This document shows positions 9,001 through 16,833 of a DNA stretch of 64,000 nucleotides, piece by piece. Source of the DNA: Lineus longissimus (Eukaryota; Nemertea; Pilidiophora; Heteronemertea; Lineidae); NCBI RefSeq assembly GCF_910592395.1, contig NC_088315.1, forward strand, positions 20,318,219-20,382,218, given 5' to 3'. Made by a program: the position numbers and the translations under genes. How positions within the stretch are numbered: the stretch's first letter is position 1; each line of letters starts with the position of its first letter. The notes beneath the pieces were generated by a model. The model ran no database searches and was not told the origin of the DNA. It saw only the letters and a program-made list of their open reading frames with translations.

Positions 9001-10407
9001 GCTAGAAGAGGATGGGCCAGTGTTCCTGTGACTATCAGATGGCCCGATGATAAACCTTCAAAACGCATTGTCTCGGAGCATATAGTAACAAACTTACCTG
9101 TAGATGATTGGCCCGATGATTGGCAAGATGGTTGGACCGATGATGCACTACAGAAAAAAGAATCTGAAAGTGAGGTAAAAACGGTGGACGTTTGTGTTTA
9201 TCAACGGAATGGAGAGATCTTTTCTCAAGCTGATGCTAGAAGAGGATGGGCCAGTGTTCCTGTGACTATCAGAAGGTTTGAAAATGTATCATCCAGTCTC
9301 CTTATCTCTGTGGATATAGTACCGATATTTCATGTTGATGATTGGCCAGACGATGCTATCAAGAAGACATGGAAGATGGACGAGGACACCTTGAGGAAGA
9401 GTGACGAAATGGACTTCCTTAGATTAACATCTTCCGCTCATCTCTCTCGAAACGAAATGGTTGACACCTCACATGGGTATAAGTATTTACAAACTGAAAC
9501 AATTAAGAAGAGGTTTTTATCAAGTAAAGCAATCCATGAGGATGAAAGCAAAATCGTAGAATCCAGAGCAAAAGCCAAAGAGTCTAAAAAAAGTGGAGAA
9601 ATCCTTCCGCAAACAGTTGCTGGAGGAGGCAGTGCCAGTATTCCTGTGACTATCAGATGGCCCGATGATAAACCTTCAAAAATAAAATTTGGAAATATAT
9701 CATCCAGTCTCCTTGTCTCTGTGGACATAGTACCGATATTTCATGTTGATGATTGGCCAGACGATGCTATCAAGAAGACCTGGCGAATGGACGAGGACAC
9801 CTTGAAGAAGAGTGGGTATAGGCTGGTCCTGAAATCGCCACACAAGGACAGTGAGTACGGACGGTTGCTACCTGAAGAAGACAGAGAAAGAATGTACCGG
9901 ATCTCCTTCTCTCATCTAGAACCTGCTACAATCAAACCTTTGGCTCCAAGAATCAAAGACGCATACATCACAGCAAAGTGTCTGAGGTCGCCTATGGCAT
10001 GTGGCGTTGTGATTAAAGACAAGGACGGTGTCATACATTTCGTCAGTCACTTCCTAACAAGCTACCTCCTGAAGACAGTCTTCCTCCACAACATAAACGA
10101 CTTCCTTGAGACGAACAGGAGCCTGCCAGAGATGGTCTACATAATCTACAGCCAACTTGAGGATTACCTCGGCAAGGGCAACCTACCGTTCTACTGGCAG
10201 CCCAGCGTCAACCTGCTGGAAGGCTTGAAACTCAACATAGCCAAGTCTCATCAAGTCGCCAAGCTGATGACGGCAACCGTTGGTAGGATGTCCCGCCTGG
10301 AGAGTGGTGGAGAGAACCATGGTGATGACGCGAGGGAAGATGGGCCAGGGATGGAAGCTACTGATGACGAGCCTGACATAGGTTGTTACATCGTCAGATT
10401 AGAATAG
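3085..10407 (+). CDS. Giant ankyrin-repeat / Mab-21 (cGAS-like receptor) fusion protein
   Basis: An intact 2,440-residue frame with no stop. Residues ~9-42 form a degenerate first ankyrin repeat, 43-1527 are 45 repeats of exactly 33 residues, and ~1528-1725 are about six diverged repeats. The C-terminal third matches the Mab-21/cGAS-like nucleotidyltransferase family. G1812-S1813 begins the Gly-Ser motif, followed by 'EGTKVQLPDEMDFL' with candidate metal ligands E1825 and D1827. The third acidic ligand is D2077 or D2214, each in an 'SVDIVP' strand. The end (2244-2400) has Mab-21 C-lobe signatures: 'YRISFSHLE', 'FLTSYLLKTVFLH', 'PFYWQPSVNLLEGL'. No cGAS-type His/Cys zinc thumb is visible. Family knowledge: active members make cyclic or linear oligonucleotides on sensing nucleic acid; others are inactive. 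The function here is inferred: a cytosolic innate sensor whose ankyrin array may bind ligand or partner. The start is the first ATG after an in-frame TGA, with A at -3. An ATTAAA at 10773 could be the poly(A) signal. There may be an upstream non-coding exon. Confidence 0.9.
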   Translation: MPATWPQLALIDAAAFGYYWIVRFLLWTGVDVNCKDDQENMLTPIIIASINEHQEVVDLLIKAGANIEQVNDQGRTPLGCVSIEGHQEVVNLLIKAGANIECKANNGNTPIISASINGHREVVDLLIKAGANIECKDNDGYTPIIIASINGHQEVVDLLIKAGANIEQVNDQGRTPLGCVSIEGHQEVVNLLIKAGANIECKANNGNTPIISASIKGHQEVVDLLIKAGANIECKANNGNTPIISASIKGHREVVDLLIKAGANIECKANNGNTPIIIASIKGHQEVVDLLIKAGANIECKDNDGDTPIIIASIEGHQEVVDLLIKAGANIEQVNDQGRTPLGCVSIEGHQEVVNLLIKAGANIECKANNGNTPIISASINGHREVVDLLIKAGANIECKDNDGYTPIIIASINGHQEVVDLLIKAGANIEQVNDQGRTPLGCVSIEGQQEVVDLLIKAGANIECKANNGYTPIISASINGHREVVDLLIKAGANIECKANNGNTPIIIASIKGHQEVVDLLIKAGANIECKDNDGDTPIIIASIEGHQEVVDLLIKAGANIECKANNGNTPIIFASNNGHQEVVDLLIKAGANIECKDNGGNTPIFFASIKGHQEVVDLLIKAGADIEQVNDQGRTPLGCVSIEGHQEVVDLLIKAGANIECKDNGGNTPIIIASINGHQEVVDLLIKAGANIECKDNDGYTPIIIASIKGHQEVVDLLIKAGANIECKNNNGNTPIISASIKGHQEVVDLLIKAGANIECKDNIGNTPIIIASIKGHQEVVDLLIKAGANIEQVNDQGRTPLGCVSIEGHREVVDLLIKAGANIESKNNNGNTPIISASYKGHQEVVDLLIKAGANIECKDNSGNTPIIIASIKGHQEVVNLLIKAGANIEQVKDQERTPLGCVSIEGHREVVDLLIKAGANIECKDNNGYTPIIIASINGHQEVVDLLIKAGANIECKANNGNTPIIIASIKGHQEVVDLLIKAGANIECKDNSGNTPIIIASIEGHLEVVDLLIKAGANIECKDNNGYTPIIIASIKGQQEVVDLLIKAGANIECKDNSGNTPIIIASTNGHQEVVDLLIKAGANIECKDNSGNTPIIIASTNGHQEVVNLLIKAGANIECKDNNGYTPIIIASIKGQQEVVDLLIKAGANIECKDNSGNTPIIIASSIGHQEVVDLLIKAGANIECKNNAGNTPIIIASIKGHQEVVNLLIKAGANIECKDNGRNTPIIIASTNGHQEVVDLLIKAGANIECKINNGYTPIIIASIKGHQEVVNLLIKAGANIECKDNGRNTPIIIASNNGHQEVVNLLIKAGANIECKDNDGNTPIIFASIEGHQEVVNLLIKAGANIEQVNDQGRTPLGCVSIEGHQEVVDLLIKAGANIECKANNGNTPIIIASIKGHQEVVDLLIKAGANIECKDNGGNTPIIFALIKGHQEVVDLLIKAGANIECKDNKGNTPIIIASTNGHQEVVDLLIKAGANIECKDNIGNTPIIIASTEGHKDVVDLLIKGGAIIEHSNHQNDTAIVCAAKSSNVEIVDLLLEKGACSKSASYGSILNIGATFGRRRIVEYLLRREMSSESRDSKGNTPLQNAIVNGHLSVVQLLINSGANTSILNFTSENIMYSAASCGHADIVKYLGSRDTRKLLDLHNASGWSPIAKAVSGGHFRTVRQLHQLGADINCSVDGKGLLQLAAESGCLDIYQYLIIAGLDCKRPNIHGLRAYECFPFQSKVDYQACNRLGHSSEQGLSYVMSGLNGQDATLQYKHKLSELSGIPGLGRVNIIEGGVSETVMKFVKEEEVVKGLELCGSSAEGTKVQLPDEMDFLRLPFSDHLSRNEVVDTLHGYKYIQARNFKNRFLSSKAIHEIVSESVESRAKAKESKKRGEILSQAVAGGGGASVPVTIRWPDNKPSKRIVSEHIITTLPVDDWLDDWQDDWSDDALQKKESESEVTADVCIYQRTGDIFSQADARRGWASVPVTIRWPDDKPSKRIVSEHIVTNLPVDDWPDDWQDGWTDDALQKKESESEVKTVDVCVYQRNGEIFSQADARRGWASVPVTIRRFENVSSSLLISVDIVPIFHVDDWPDDAIKKTWKMDEDTLRKSDEMDFLRLTSSAHLSRNEMVDTSHGYKYLQTETIKKRFLSSKAIHEDESKIVESRAKAKESKKSGEILPQTVAGGGSASIPVTIRWPDDKPSKIKFGNISSSLLVSVDIVPIFHVDDWPDDAIKKTWRMDEDTLKKSGYRLVLKSPHKDSEYGRLLPEEDRERMYRISFSHLEPATIKPLAPRIKDAYITAKCLRSPMACGVVIKDKDGVIHFVSHFLTSYLLKTVFLHNINDFLETNRSLPEMVYIIYSQLEDYLGKGNLPFYWQPSVNLLEGLKLNIAKSHQVAKLMTATVGRMSRLESGGENHGDDAREDGPGMEATDDEPDIGCYIVRLE
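3211..7665 (+). repeat. 45 x 99-bp ankyrin-repeat minisatellite, in register
   Basis: Unit n starts at 3211+99(n-1). The first 44 units contain no indel and the 45th is diverged. Consensus parts are TPIIIASIKGHQEVVDLL, then IKAGANIECKDNNGN. Residues T1, P2, E13-V15, L17-L18 and I25-E26 are essentially invariant, while positions 5, 8, 9, 29, 31 and 33 vary. Eight units start 'TPLGCVSIEG' (units 2, 5, 10, 13, 19, 24, 27, 41), and each follows a unit ending 'IEQVNDQGR' or a close variant. Thirty-five units carry Cys at position 27. Units 2-4 and 10-12 are effectively identical, so a block of eight units (792 bp) was duplicated. The array is likely to vary in length between alleles and is at risk of assembly collapse. 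Confidence 0.95.
8554..9820 (+). repeat. Internal duplications within the nucleotidyltransferase region
   Basis: The 'DEMDFLRL' block at 8554 is repeated at 9403, an offset of 849 bp. Both copies lead through 'FLSSKAIHE' and 'ESRAKAKESKK' to a '(S)VPVTIR' strand. That strand itself occurs four times, with its Ala-Ser codons at 8785, 9016, 9250 and 9634. Copies 1, 2 and 3 are spaced 231 and 234 bp apart, so they are in-frame tandem duplications. The downstream strand reads 'SEHI' in copies 1 and 2 but 'SVDI' in copies 3 and 4. The copies have diverged by substitution, so this is unlikely to be a recent assembly artefact. Confidence 0.85.
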
Positions 10408-12135
10408 CGAGCAAGGTAACTCTCTGGGTCAATCATAATGAAGATAATTAGCTTCAAACATAATAATTCACTCATCTTCTCGTACATTGTATGCTGCGAG
10501 TTGTCGTATATTATAGCAGGAAAGAGATTATCCTGATGATGGATCCTCTAGAATTCATTACAAGTTATAATCTAATATTTTGTTGACCTTGAATTTAATG
10601 TCATGCTTGAACTTTATCATAGTCTCGTTATGAGAGTTCCATTGCGTTAGTTACGCTAACTACAGCAAGTACGTATACATGTGAAGACCATATATGTACA
10701 ATACTTGATTGCAGCACGGCGTAGAAAGAATTCTTTTACTGGTCTGTTATTACAGTGAACAACCCCCAATTAATTAAAAAAAATGTATACCCATTGTTTC
10801 GATAAGAATGTTTGTGGCGTACAATCCACCTAGTAATAGAATGTTTCCACGGCCAGTCATTTTGGAGGGAGGAAGAATGATTTGACTTGCCTGACTTAGC
10901 TGAATCAAATACTGTCACATGGTCCTTGGGCTTGCTTTCTGTTGTCTGTCCCTCCAGCATGCAAGAAATATACAACCTGCCTGCATTGAGTAATCGCTTT
11001 CAAAAGTACAATGTGCCTGATATCAATACATTGATTTCCAGTACTTCCATATTCATCCCGAAGAACACCTGGTATGCAAGACGGATGCCCCGGTGTAACC
11101 ACATCTATGGTTATTTCCCGGCCTCACCCAGCCCGGCCAGTTTAAACCACGACAGTGCATGTGTACGAGTTGGGCCGACGCGACAGGCGCAGCGGTCGGA
11201 AGCGGTCTCTGGCGGGATATCTTGGACTTTGGTTCGACCACGAAAGCCTCAAGTTCGTCAGGACCTTCAAAGCCTAGTGGTAGGGAGTTCGTTCTTGAGA
11301 TGACACGGGGATGAAAATAGCAGCTATATTGACTTCAAGAGAGAGAATGGTGAGGGGTCGTGTAGTGTACAAAGGAAAATAAGCATTGTAAAATTTTAGA
11401 AAACTTCTGATATTTTTCAGGCCCCCCGCGATCCTCTCACACTTCCCCGATATTCAGATATGCAATTGCAGAATTGCAGATTTTCCCAGTTTGGGAACAC
11501 ACATCGGTGATGATGTCCAAAAGTTCACCACTTCTGAAAAAAAGACATTTTTGATTTTGGTAAGAATGGATCCTTCCCCTAATTTAAGATGATTTCTGAA
11601 ATTTTACAGTCCATTTTGTGCACCTACAATTCCTAGGAAGAACGAGATTTGGGAGTTTCTCGTTTGTTTTTTGGGTCGTGGTAGGGTGAGAGGAAGTTGA
11701 TACAAATCAAATGTTGATAATTTCCTGCAGACTTATCATGTCACGTAGTGTTTAAAATACTGGCAACAACTTTGATATTCAATCGATTTTGATATCTTTA
11801 ATTCAGTCAACATTTGCATTGACACTTTTCCTTTGACCCGATCTCGATCCCAGATTGCCGACAAGGCAGCCCCATTCTGTAAAATATTTAGGAGAGCGTG
11901 GATAAGTTCTGGACGCCACGCACGCTTTACAATTAATTGTGATGGAGGACTTTTGATTCCTGTCCTACCAGTAGGCAGAAGACATTTTGACATTTTGAAA
12001 TTTTAAGAGACATTTTGACATTTTACATGTAAGTGATATTTTGACATACTTTAGACTCACCGTTCTAAGACTGGCCAGTTTATTAATTTGAGGCAGGATA
12101 TGGGTATCCAATCAAAGAAAAAATTATTCTATTCG
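10408..12135. other. 3' flank of the ankyrin-Mab-21 gene; no further gene seen
   Basis: Probable 3' UTR followed by intergenic sequence. There is no AATAAA within about 1.5 kb of the stop; ATTAAA at 10773-10778 is the nearest plausible signal. Short open frames at 10887-11303 have no family resemblance. Around 11985-12055 'GACATTTTGACATTTT' words recur as simple sequence. Confidence 0.4.
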
Positions 12136-12304
12136 TACACAGTTTCGCTGATGCCGAACTAATCATGGTGATGACTTTTGCAGTTGTTTAGGCAGACAGC
12201 AGTGGTAACAGCGTATTATGTGATCACCCGCCACCCCTTCCATTTGCCAGATCAACTGCGAATTCAACAACCAAAATTAGTTATGCATGAGCGATATCGC
12301 GTAC
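12136..12304. mobile_element. MITE-like element, copy 1 of a GTAC-ended family
   Basis: Shares a 96-bp core (from GTAACAGCGTATTATG to GCGATATCGC) with 50247-50422, with a single mismatch. Ends are inverted: ATTAGTTATGCATGAGCG on the right mirrors a diverged CGCTGATGCCGAACTAAT on the left, and both termini read GTAC. At ~170 bp without coding capacity this fits a non-autonomous DNA transposon. Confidence 0.7.
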
Positions 12305-12679
12305 AAATGAAATAATTTTGTCTTAATTTTGGTTTATGACCGCCCCCAGTATAATATGATTAAGCAGGCCAAGGTCCCTTCATCCTGATTGGCTCAAACA
12401 TGTCCGTCTTCAGGTTATGGTTGGTCGATTGACAGTGTGTGGTTGGCTTTTGGAATGAACTAATCACTTGCGACCTAACCACTATATACTTCGATCAGTG
12501 GTTTTAAATGGTCAATCGATTTCCCTGTCTTTTAGCCTATGTCTATTGGCAACGAATCTTCAATGAACGAAATCGTATTGATGTTAAAGTACAATCCTTA
12601 TGGGCCTACCATTCTCAACTCTTAACTATGGTATTGATGAAAAGGCGACACATAGGTATTGTTTACCCCGATTGAACAT

Positions 12680-12810
12680 TAGGGAGTTTACGAAAATCCC
12701 CCAAAACACCCACGTGAATGTCTATTTCATGGTTCGACCTCCTTTTACTAACTCGAACAATGGGATAGGCGTTCACGTTGACGTTTCGGGGCGTTTGCGA
12801 AAACTCCCTA
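12680..12810. mobile_element. 131-bp MITE-like element with ~41-bp terminal inverted repeats
   Basis: The left end TAGGGAGTTTACGAAAATCC and the reverse complement of the right end TAGGGAGTTTTCGCAAACGC match at 32 of 41 positions, including an ACGTGAA block. Almost the whole element is therefore a foldback. A second pair of TAGGGAGTTT termini lies 100 bp downstream. Confidence 0.65.
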
Positions 12811-12908
12811 CTGTTAAATGGCATCGAACGACGAAGCGCATAATATCAATGGCGGCTTGGCTTACATATTCAGAAACGGTCTTATATCGGTGAATCTTGA
12901 GTATGTGA

Positions 12909-13036
12909 TAGGGAGTTTGATATCTGGGCCTTATCACGGATACTTGTACGTAGACGGATGGACATGTACACAAAATCAGGCCTGTTTCTTCAGAGTTTTA
13001 TTAATATACGTAAAGAAGCTGTTCTCAAACTCCCTA
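12909..13036. mobile_element. 128-bp relative of the TAGGGAGTTT-ended element
   Basis: Bounded by a perfect 12-bp inverted repeat, TAGGGAGTTTGA at 12909-12920 and TCAAACTCCCTA at 13025-13036. The interior differs from the neighbouring element at 12680-12810. Two members side by side, both immediately before the 61-bp satellite, suggest a nested or local duplication history. Confidence 0.5.
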
Positions 13037-13076
13037 ACAAAATAGGAAGTTGGATGTTGCAATCAATCACTTTCAT

Positions 13077-13812
13077 TATATGTGTGGGTTATACCCTTTA
13101 ATAAATGTTCACTACCTGAGTGAACACTGGTGTTATATTATATGTGTGGGTTATACCTTTTAATAATGTTCACTACCTGAGTGAACACTGCTGTTATATT
13201 ATATATGTGGGTTATACCCTTTAATAATGTTCACTACCTGAGTGAACACTGGTGTTATATTATATGTGTGGGTTATACCCTTTAATAATGTTAACTACCT
13301 GAGTGAACACTGGTGTTATATTATATGTGTGGGTTATACCCTTTAATAATGTTCACTACCTGAGTGAACACTGGTGTTATATTATATGTGTGGGTTATAC
13401 CCTTTAATGATGTTCACTACCTGAGTGAACACTGGTGTTATATTATATGTGTGGGTTATACCCTTTAATAATGTTCACTACCTGAGTGAACACTGGTGTT
13501 ATATTATATGTGTGGGTTATACCCTTTAATGATGTTCACTACCTGAGTGAACACTGGTGTTATATTATATGTGTGGGTTATACCCTTTAATGATGTTCAC
13601 TACCTGAGTGAACACTGGTGTTATATTATATGTGTGGGTTATACCCTTAAATAATGTTCACTACCTGAGTGAACACTGGTGTTATATTATATGTGTGGGT
13701 CATACCCTTTGATAATGTTCACTGCCTGAGTGAACACTGGTGTTATATTATATGTGTGGGTTATACCCTTTGATGATGTTCACTACCTGAGTGAACACTG
13801 GTGTTATATTGA
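13077..13812. repeat. 61-bp satellite, 12 units, each with a perfect hairpin
   Basis: TGTGTGGGTTATACCCTTTA recurs at 13081, 13143, 13204, 13265, 13326, 13387, 13448, 13509, 13570, 13631, 13692 and 13753 with at most small changes, giving a period of 61 bp (62 once). Most units contain GTTCACT-ACCTG-AGTGAAC, a 7-bp perfect inverted repeat around a 5-nt loop. Non-coding. The high identity indicates recent expansion or homogenisation. Confidence 0.95.
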
Positions 13813-16172
13813 CTTGTATTCACATCAACATGTATTAACTATATGTATAACTTGACTCGTTTGTGTATTGTTATGAATGTATATTGTATTGACATGTATT
13901 AACTTCTGTATTAGGTATAAGGTACTCGTTACAGCTTTGGGTGTGTCCAAATATTCTGTGGTAGAAGGCAGAAGGCCTAGAGACTGCAAGTTGTTTGAAG
14001 CCAGTCTATTATATCATACTGTTGTATTACAATAGAGTCAAATTCATTATTATTTATGTTTCGTGTAGAAACATTTAAGGTGAGAGTGTAGCCAGATAGG
14101 CCCTGTCACATGGATGTGACAAGTTCTTAGTGTCCAGGTGATTACGGTTTTGTGTACTTTTGTGATTGCTTCATTGCAGATTTTCTGCAAACTTGTGGAA
14201 ACTGATGGAAATAGATGAATTGTACTCGTTAAGGTGAAACTACAGTATTTCCAGTTTGCCAATCTAAGAAATATAAGAACTTATCCACAATCCACAAAAT
14301 GGTAAAAGTGTTACTGGTAGGATACAGTCTGCATTGCTTCAGAACAATAGGTATTGTGAACAAAGGCTAGCAAATGCTTTCAGTTCAATTTTGAAGTGAA
14401 AGGCTTTGTGTAAATGTTCATAGAGTTTTAGATAAAACGTTTGCTAGTCTTGTTCATATCACCCAACGTCTTGTCTAGTTTTTGAGTTTGAAAGAGTTTT
14501 GCTGGCATTTTACATGTATATAGAGTTGGACTATAGTTTCACCATCCAGCTTCAGCTACACCGTTTTTTAACAATCGTTTTGGTGTCTTTTTAGATTTCA
14601 AACTATTATGAGTTTCTCTCTAACGTTGTTGTTTATATTGAATCCGCCTCTAACGACTGATCATAAAATTCTGTTTCATTTAAGCGATATATATCTAGCA
14701 ATATAATGTACTGTTACGATATTTGCTGAAGTGCCGGGCTATTACCTTAGATTATGATTACGTGAATTTGGGAGCGCATGCGCATCAAGTTTTGGACTTT
14801 TCGATCAAATTTTAGTCGTTTTACTCAAAGACTTTACTGAAATACATAATGCACTAAAGTATTCAAACATGTTAAAGTTACCTGACTGTTCGAAGTGTGA
14901 CGGTACTGTATTTTATCCCTACGATAGAAATATCAATTACCCGGCATTGCAGTTGTTAATCTGAAACTGATTAATCAGTGAACAGTCTGTCGAGGGAGTA
15001 TCAATAGATCACCTTGTCATTTAGTATCATGTCTTCCAAAGGCAAAGGTTTAAGGTAAAGGCTGGGTAATGTGTGGCCGTGAGACCGGTTATAGATCTGG
15101 TGCGTTCCGGTAGCAAAGGTGCTCAACAGTGGCAAGAGTGGTTGTAACAGGGCCGACCAAAGATAGGTGTGGATTATTATTAAATTTACCTTAGCAATAT
15201 TTCAGTTCGAGACAAGACCACCATTGAATATTAATAGTTTGGAAGATCCCGACCTATGTTTTAACAGTCAAGTCCACATTTGCAGAGGTATTCAAGAGAT
15301 ACTTGCTTTAAGTGAGGAAATTATCTTTTGAAAAACAATGTTTTTATAATATTTGCTAATTTTGTAAGAGGGGGCGTTTAAGTTTTCTGCAAGTTGGCCG
15401 AAACGGCCGGGTTCAGTATAAACCGACTATAAATCTTGTCCGATTATCTGAAAAATCCCGTGGACAACGACCACTTTAAATTTCAATAGTTACTCGCCAG
15501 ACTGTCCGGGAGTCATATCCAAGTTAATGATTCAAAACCGCACGCACTTATTGATGCGACGCGGTCAAACTTTGGAAAATGAACTGATGAAAGTCTTTAA
15601 CAAATCAATGGTGGTTTTGCCTCGTTGGACGAACACGTCCTTCAGTTCTGACCCCTATTCTAGGTGGCGCTGTCTACCCGTCTCAAAACATGCGACAGGC
15701 GACATTACAAAAACGAAAGTCCTCATTTTACTGTATGTTTCTGAACGGAAGTCAGTTGCGGTAATATTTTATAGTTCGGCTAATTAAAGCCATTATATGT
15801 GTACATGTAATCATGTACAATTTCGCAACTCATTTTGATTACAGTTCGGAAATGCACAGATGGGGGGAGATTTTGCTTGTAAATGGTATGTCAATAAGAC
15901 TCTAAATGTGGTCTGTCGTTTTATGTCCTTTGGTATAGAGTCATCCTAACCGGTGTAGAAGTAGAAAATGTCCGAGCGAAAAACTGTCCACTTTATTGTA
16001 TTTTGTCAGATTACGGTATTATGGTTCTTTAGATGACATTACCGTCAATAAGTAAGGGATTAAAGTGCATAATAGAATCCCTTGTTTCCCCGGACATTCT
16101 GTCCTGGGACATTTCAAACTTCTACACCGACTCATTGTCAACACTCGCGTCTCGATATGAGGGCGGTTCGGG
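13813..16172. other. Intergenic or intronic, no gene recognised
   Basis: AT-rich unique-looking sequence. The immediate 3' flank of the satellite (13813-13910) has loose TGTATTGACATGTATTAAC repetition. Short frames such as 15527-15787 carry no recognisable motif. I see no RNA gene. Confidence 0.4.
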
Positions 16173-16173
16173 C

Positions 16174-16190
16174 GGGGGGGGGGGGGGGGG
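16174..16190. repeat. G17 homopolymer
   Basis: Seventeen consecutive G. Similar runs occur at 35519-35534 (G16) and 48609-48626 (G18), and a C-rich counterpart at 16782-16833. Such tracts can form quadruplexes and are frequent sequencing-length errors. Confidence 0.9.
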
Positions 16191-16781
16191 TCTCAGAAGT
16201 TACTATCTATTTGATACTCTCTGTAGTCGATGTGAGCCATAGAGGCTGTAGCACCTGCTTAGATATCATTCGTGTTTATTGTTGCTTTTGTGCTGTTTTG
16301 CGGTAATTTAAGATTAATTAATTATCATGCTGTATGTATACGTGATTGGCAGGATTTGCAACACTTACCAACTGTACGAAGTAAACAATATGAAAGTTGT
16401 ATTTTATCGACGGCGACTTTGAGGAGTTTGCTGAGTCCTTGTACTAACTAAGTGTGAAAGCCCATTTACGAGTGTCCCGTAAATGGATTCGCCCTGGACT
16501 TGATACCGCTACGTAGAGACCTTCGTATCTTGTATTTTGTTGCTCATAAAGATTGCGAAACCTCCCTATTATTTCAATAATTAGATTATAGCCTGAGGCA
16601 AGAAAATGACAAATATTGTTGTCCGAGTTCGATATATATGTAGAGCTATAGTAATATTAACAGAGACTGCGGGACACTGTAACTGAGGACGAAGCCTTTG
16701 AATGGACGATTGATGCTCATGTCTCGAAGTAAGGACTGGACAAGTGAGGCAAGGATATCCGTTTTGGAAATTGCACCAGAT

Positions 16782-16833
16782 CCCCCCCCGCCCCCCCCCC
16801 CCCCCCCCCCCCACAAACCCACCCCCCCCCCCC
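16782..16833. repeat. Compound C tract
   Basis: C-rich for about 50 bases, interrupted by one G at 16790 and a short ACAAACCCA spacer. On the minus strand it is a potential G-quadruplex with several runs. The glycine/proline-rich open frames across it are artefacts of low complexity. Confidence 0.9.

Noticed and set aside
13077-13812. CRISPR-like array
   Set aside because: The whole 61-bp unit is repeated with no unique spacers, and the context is animal DNA.
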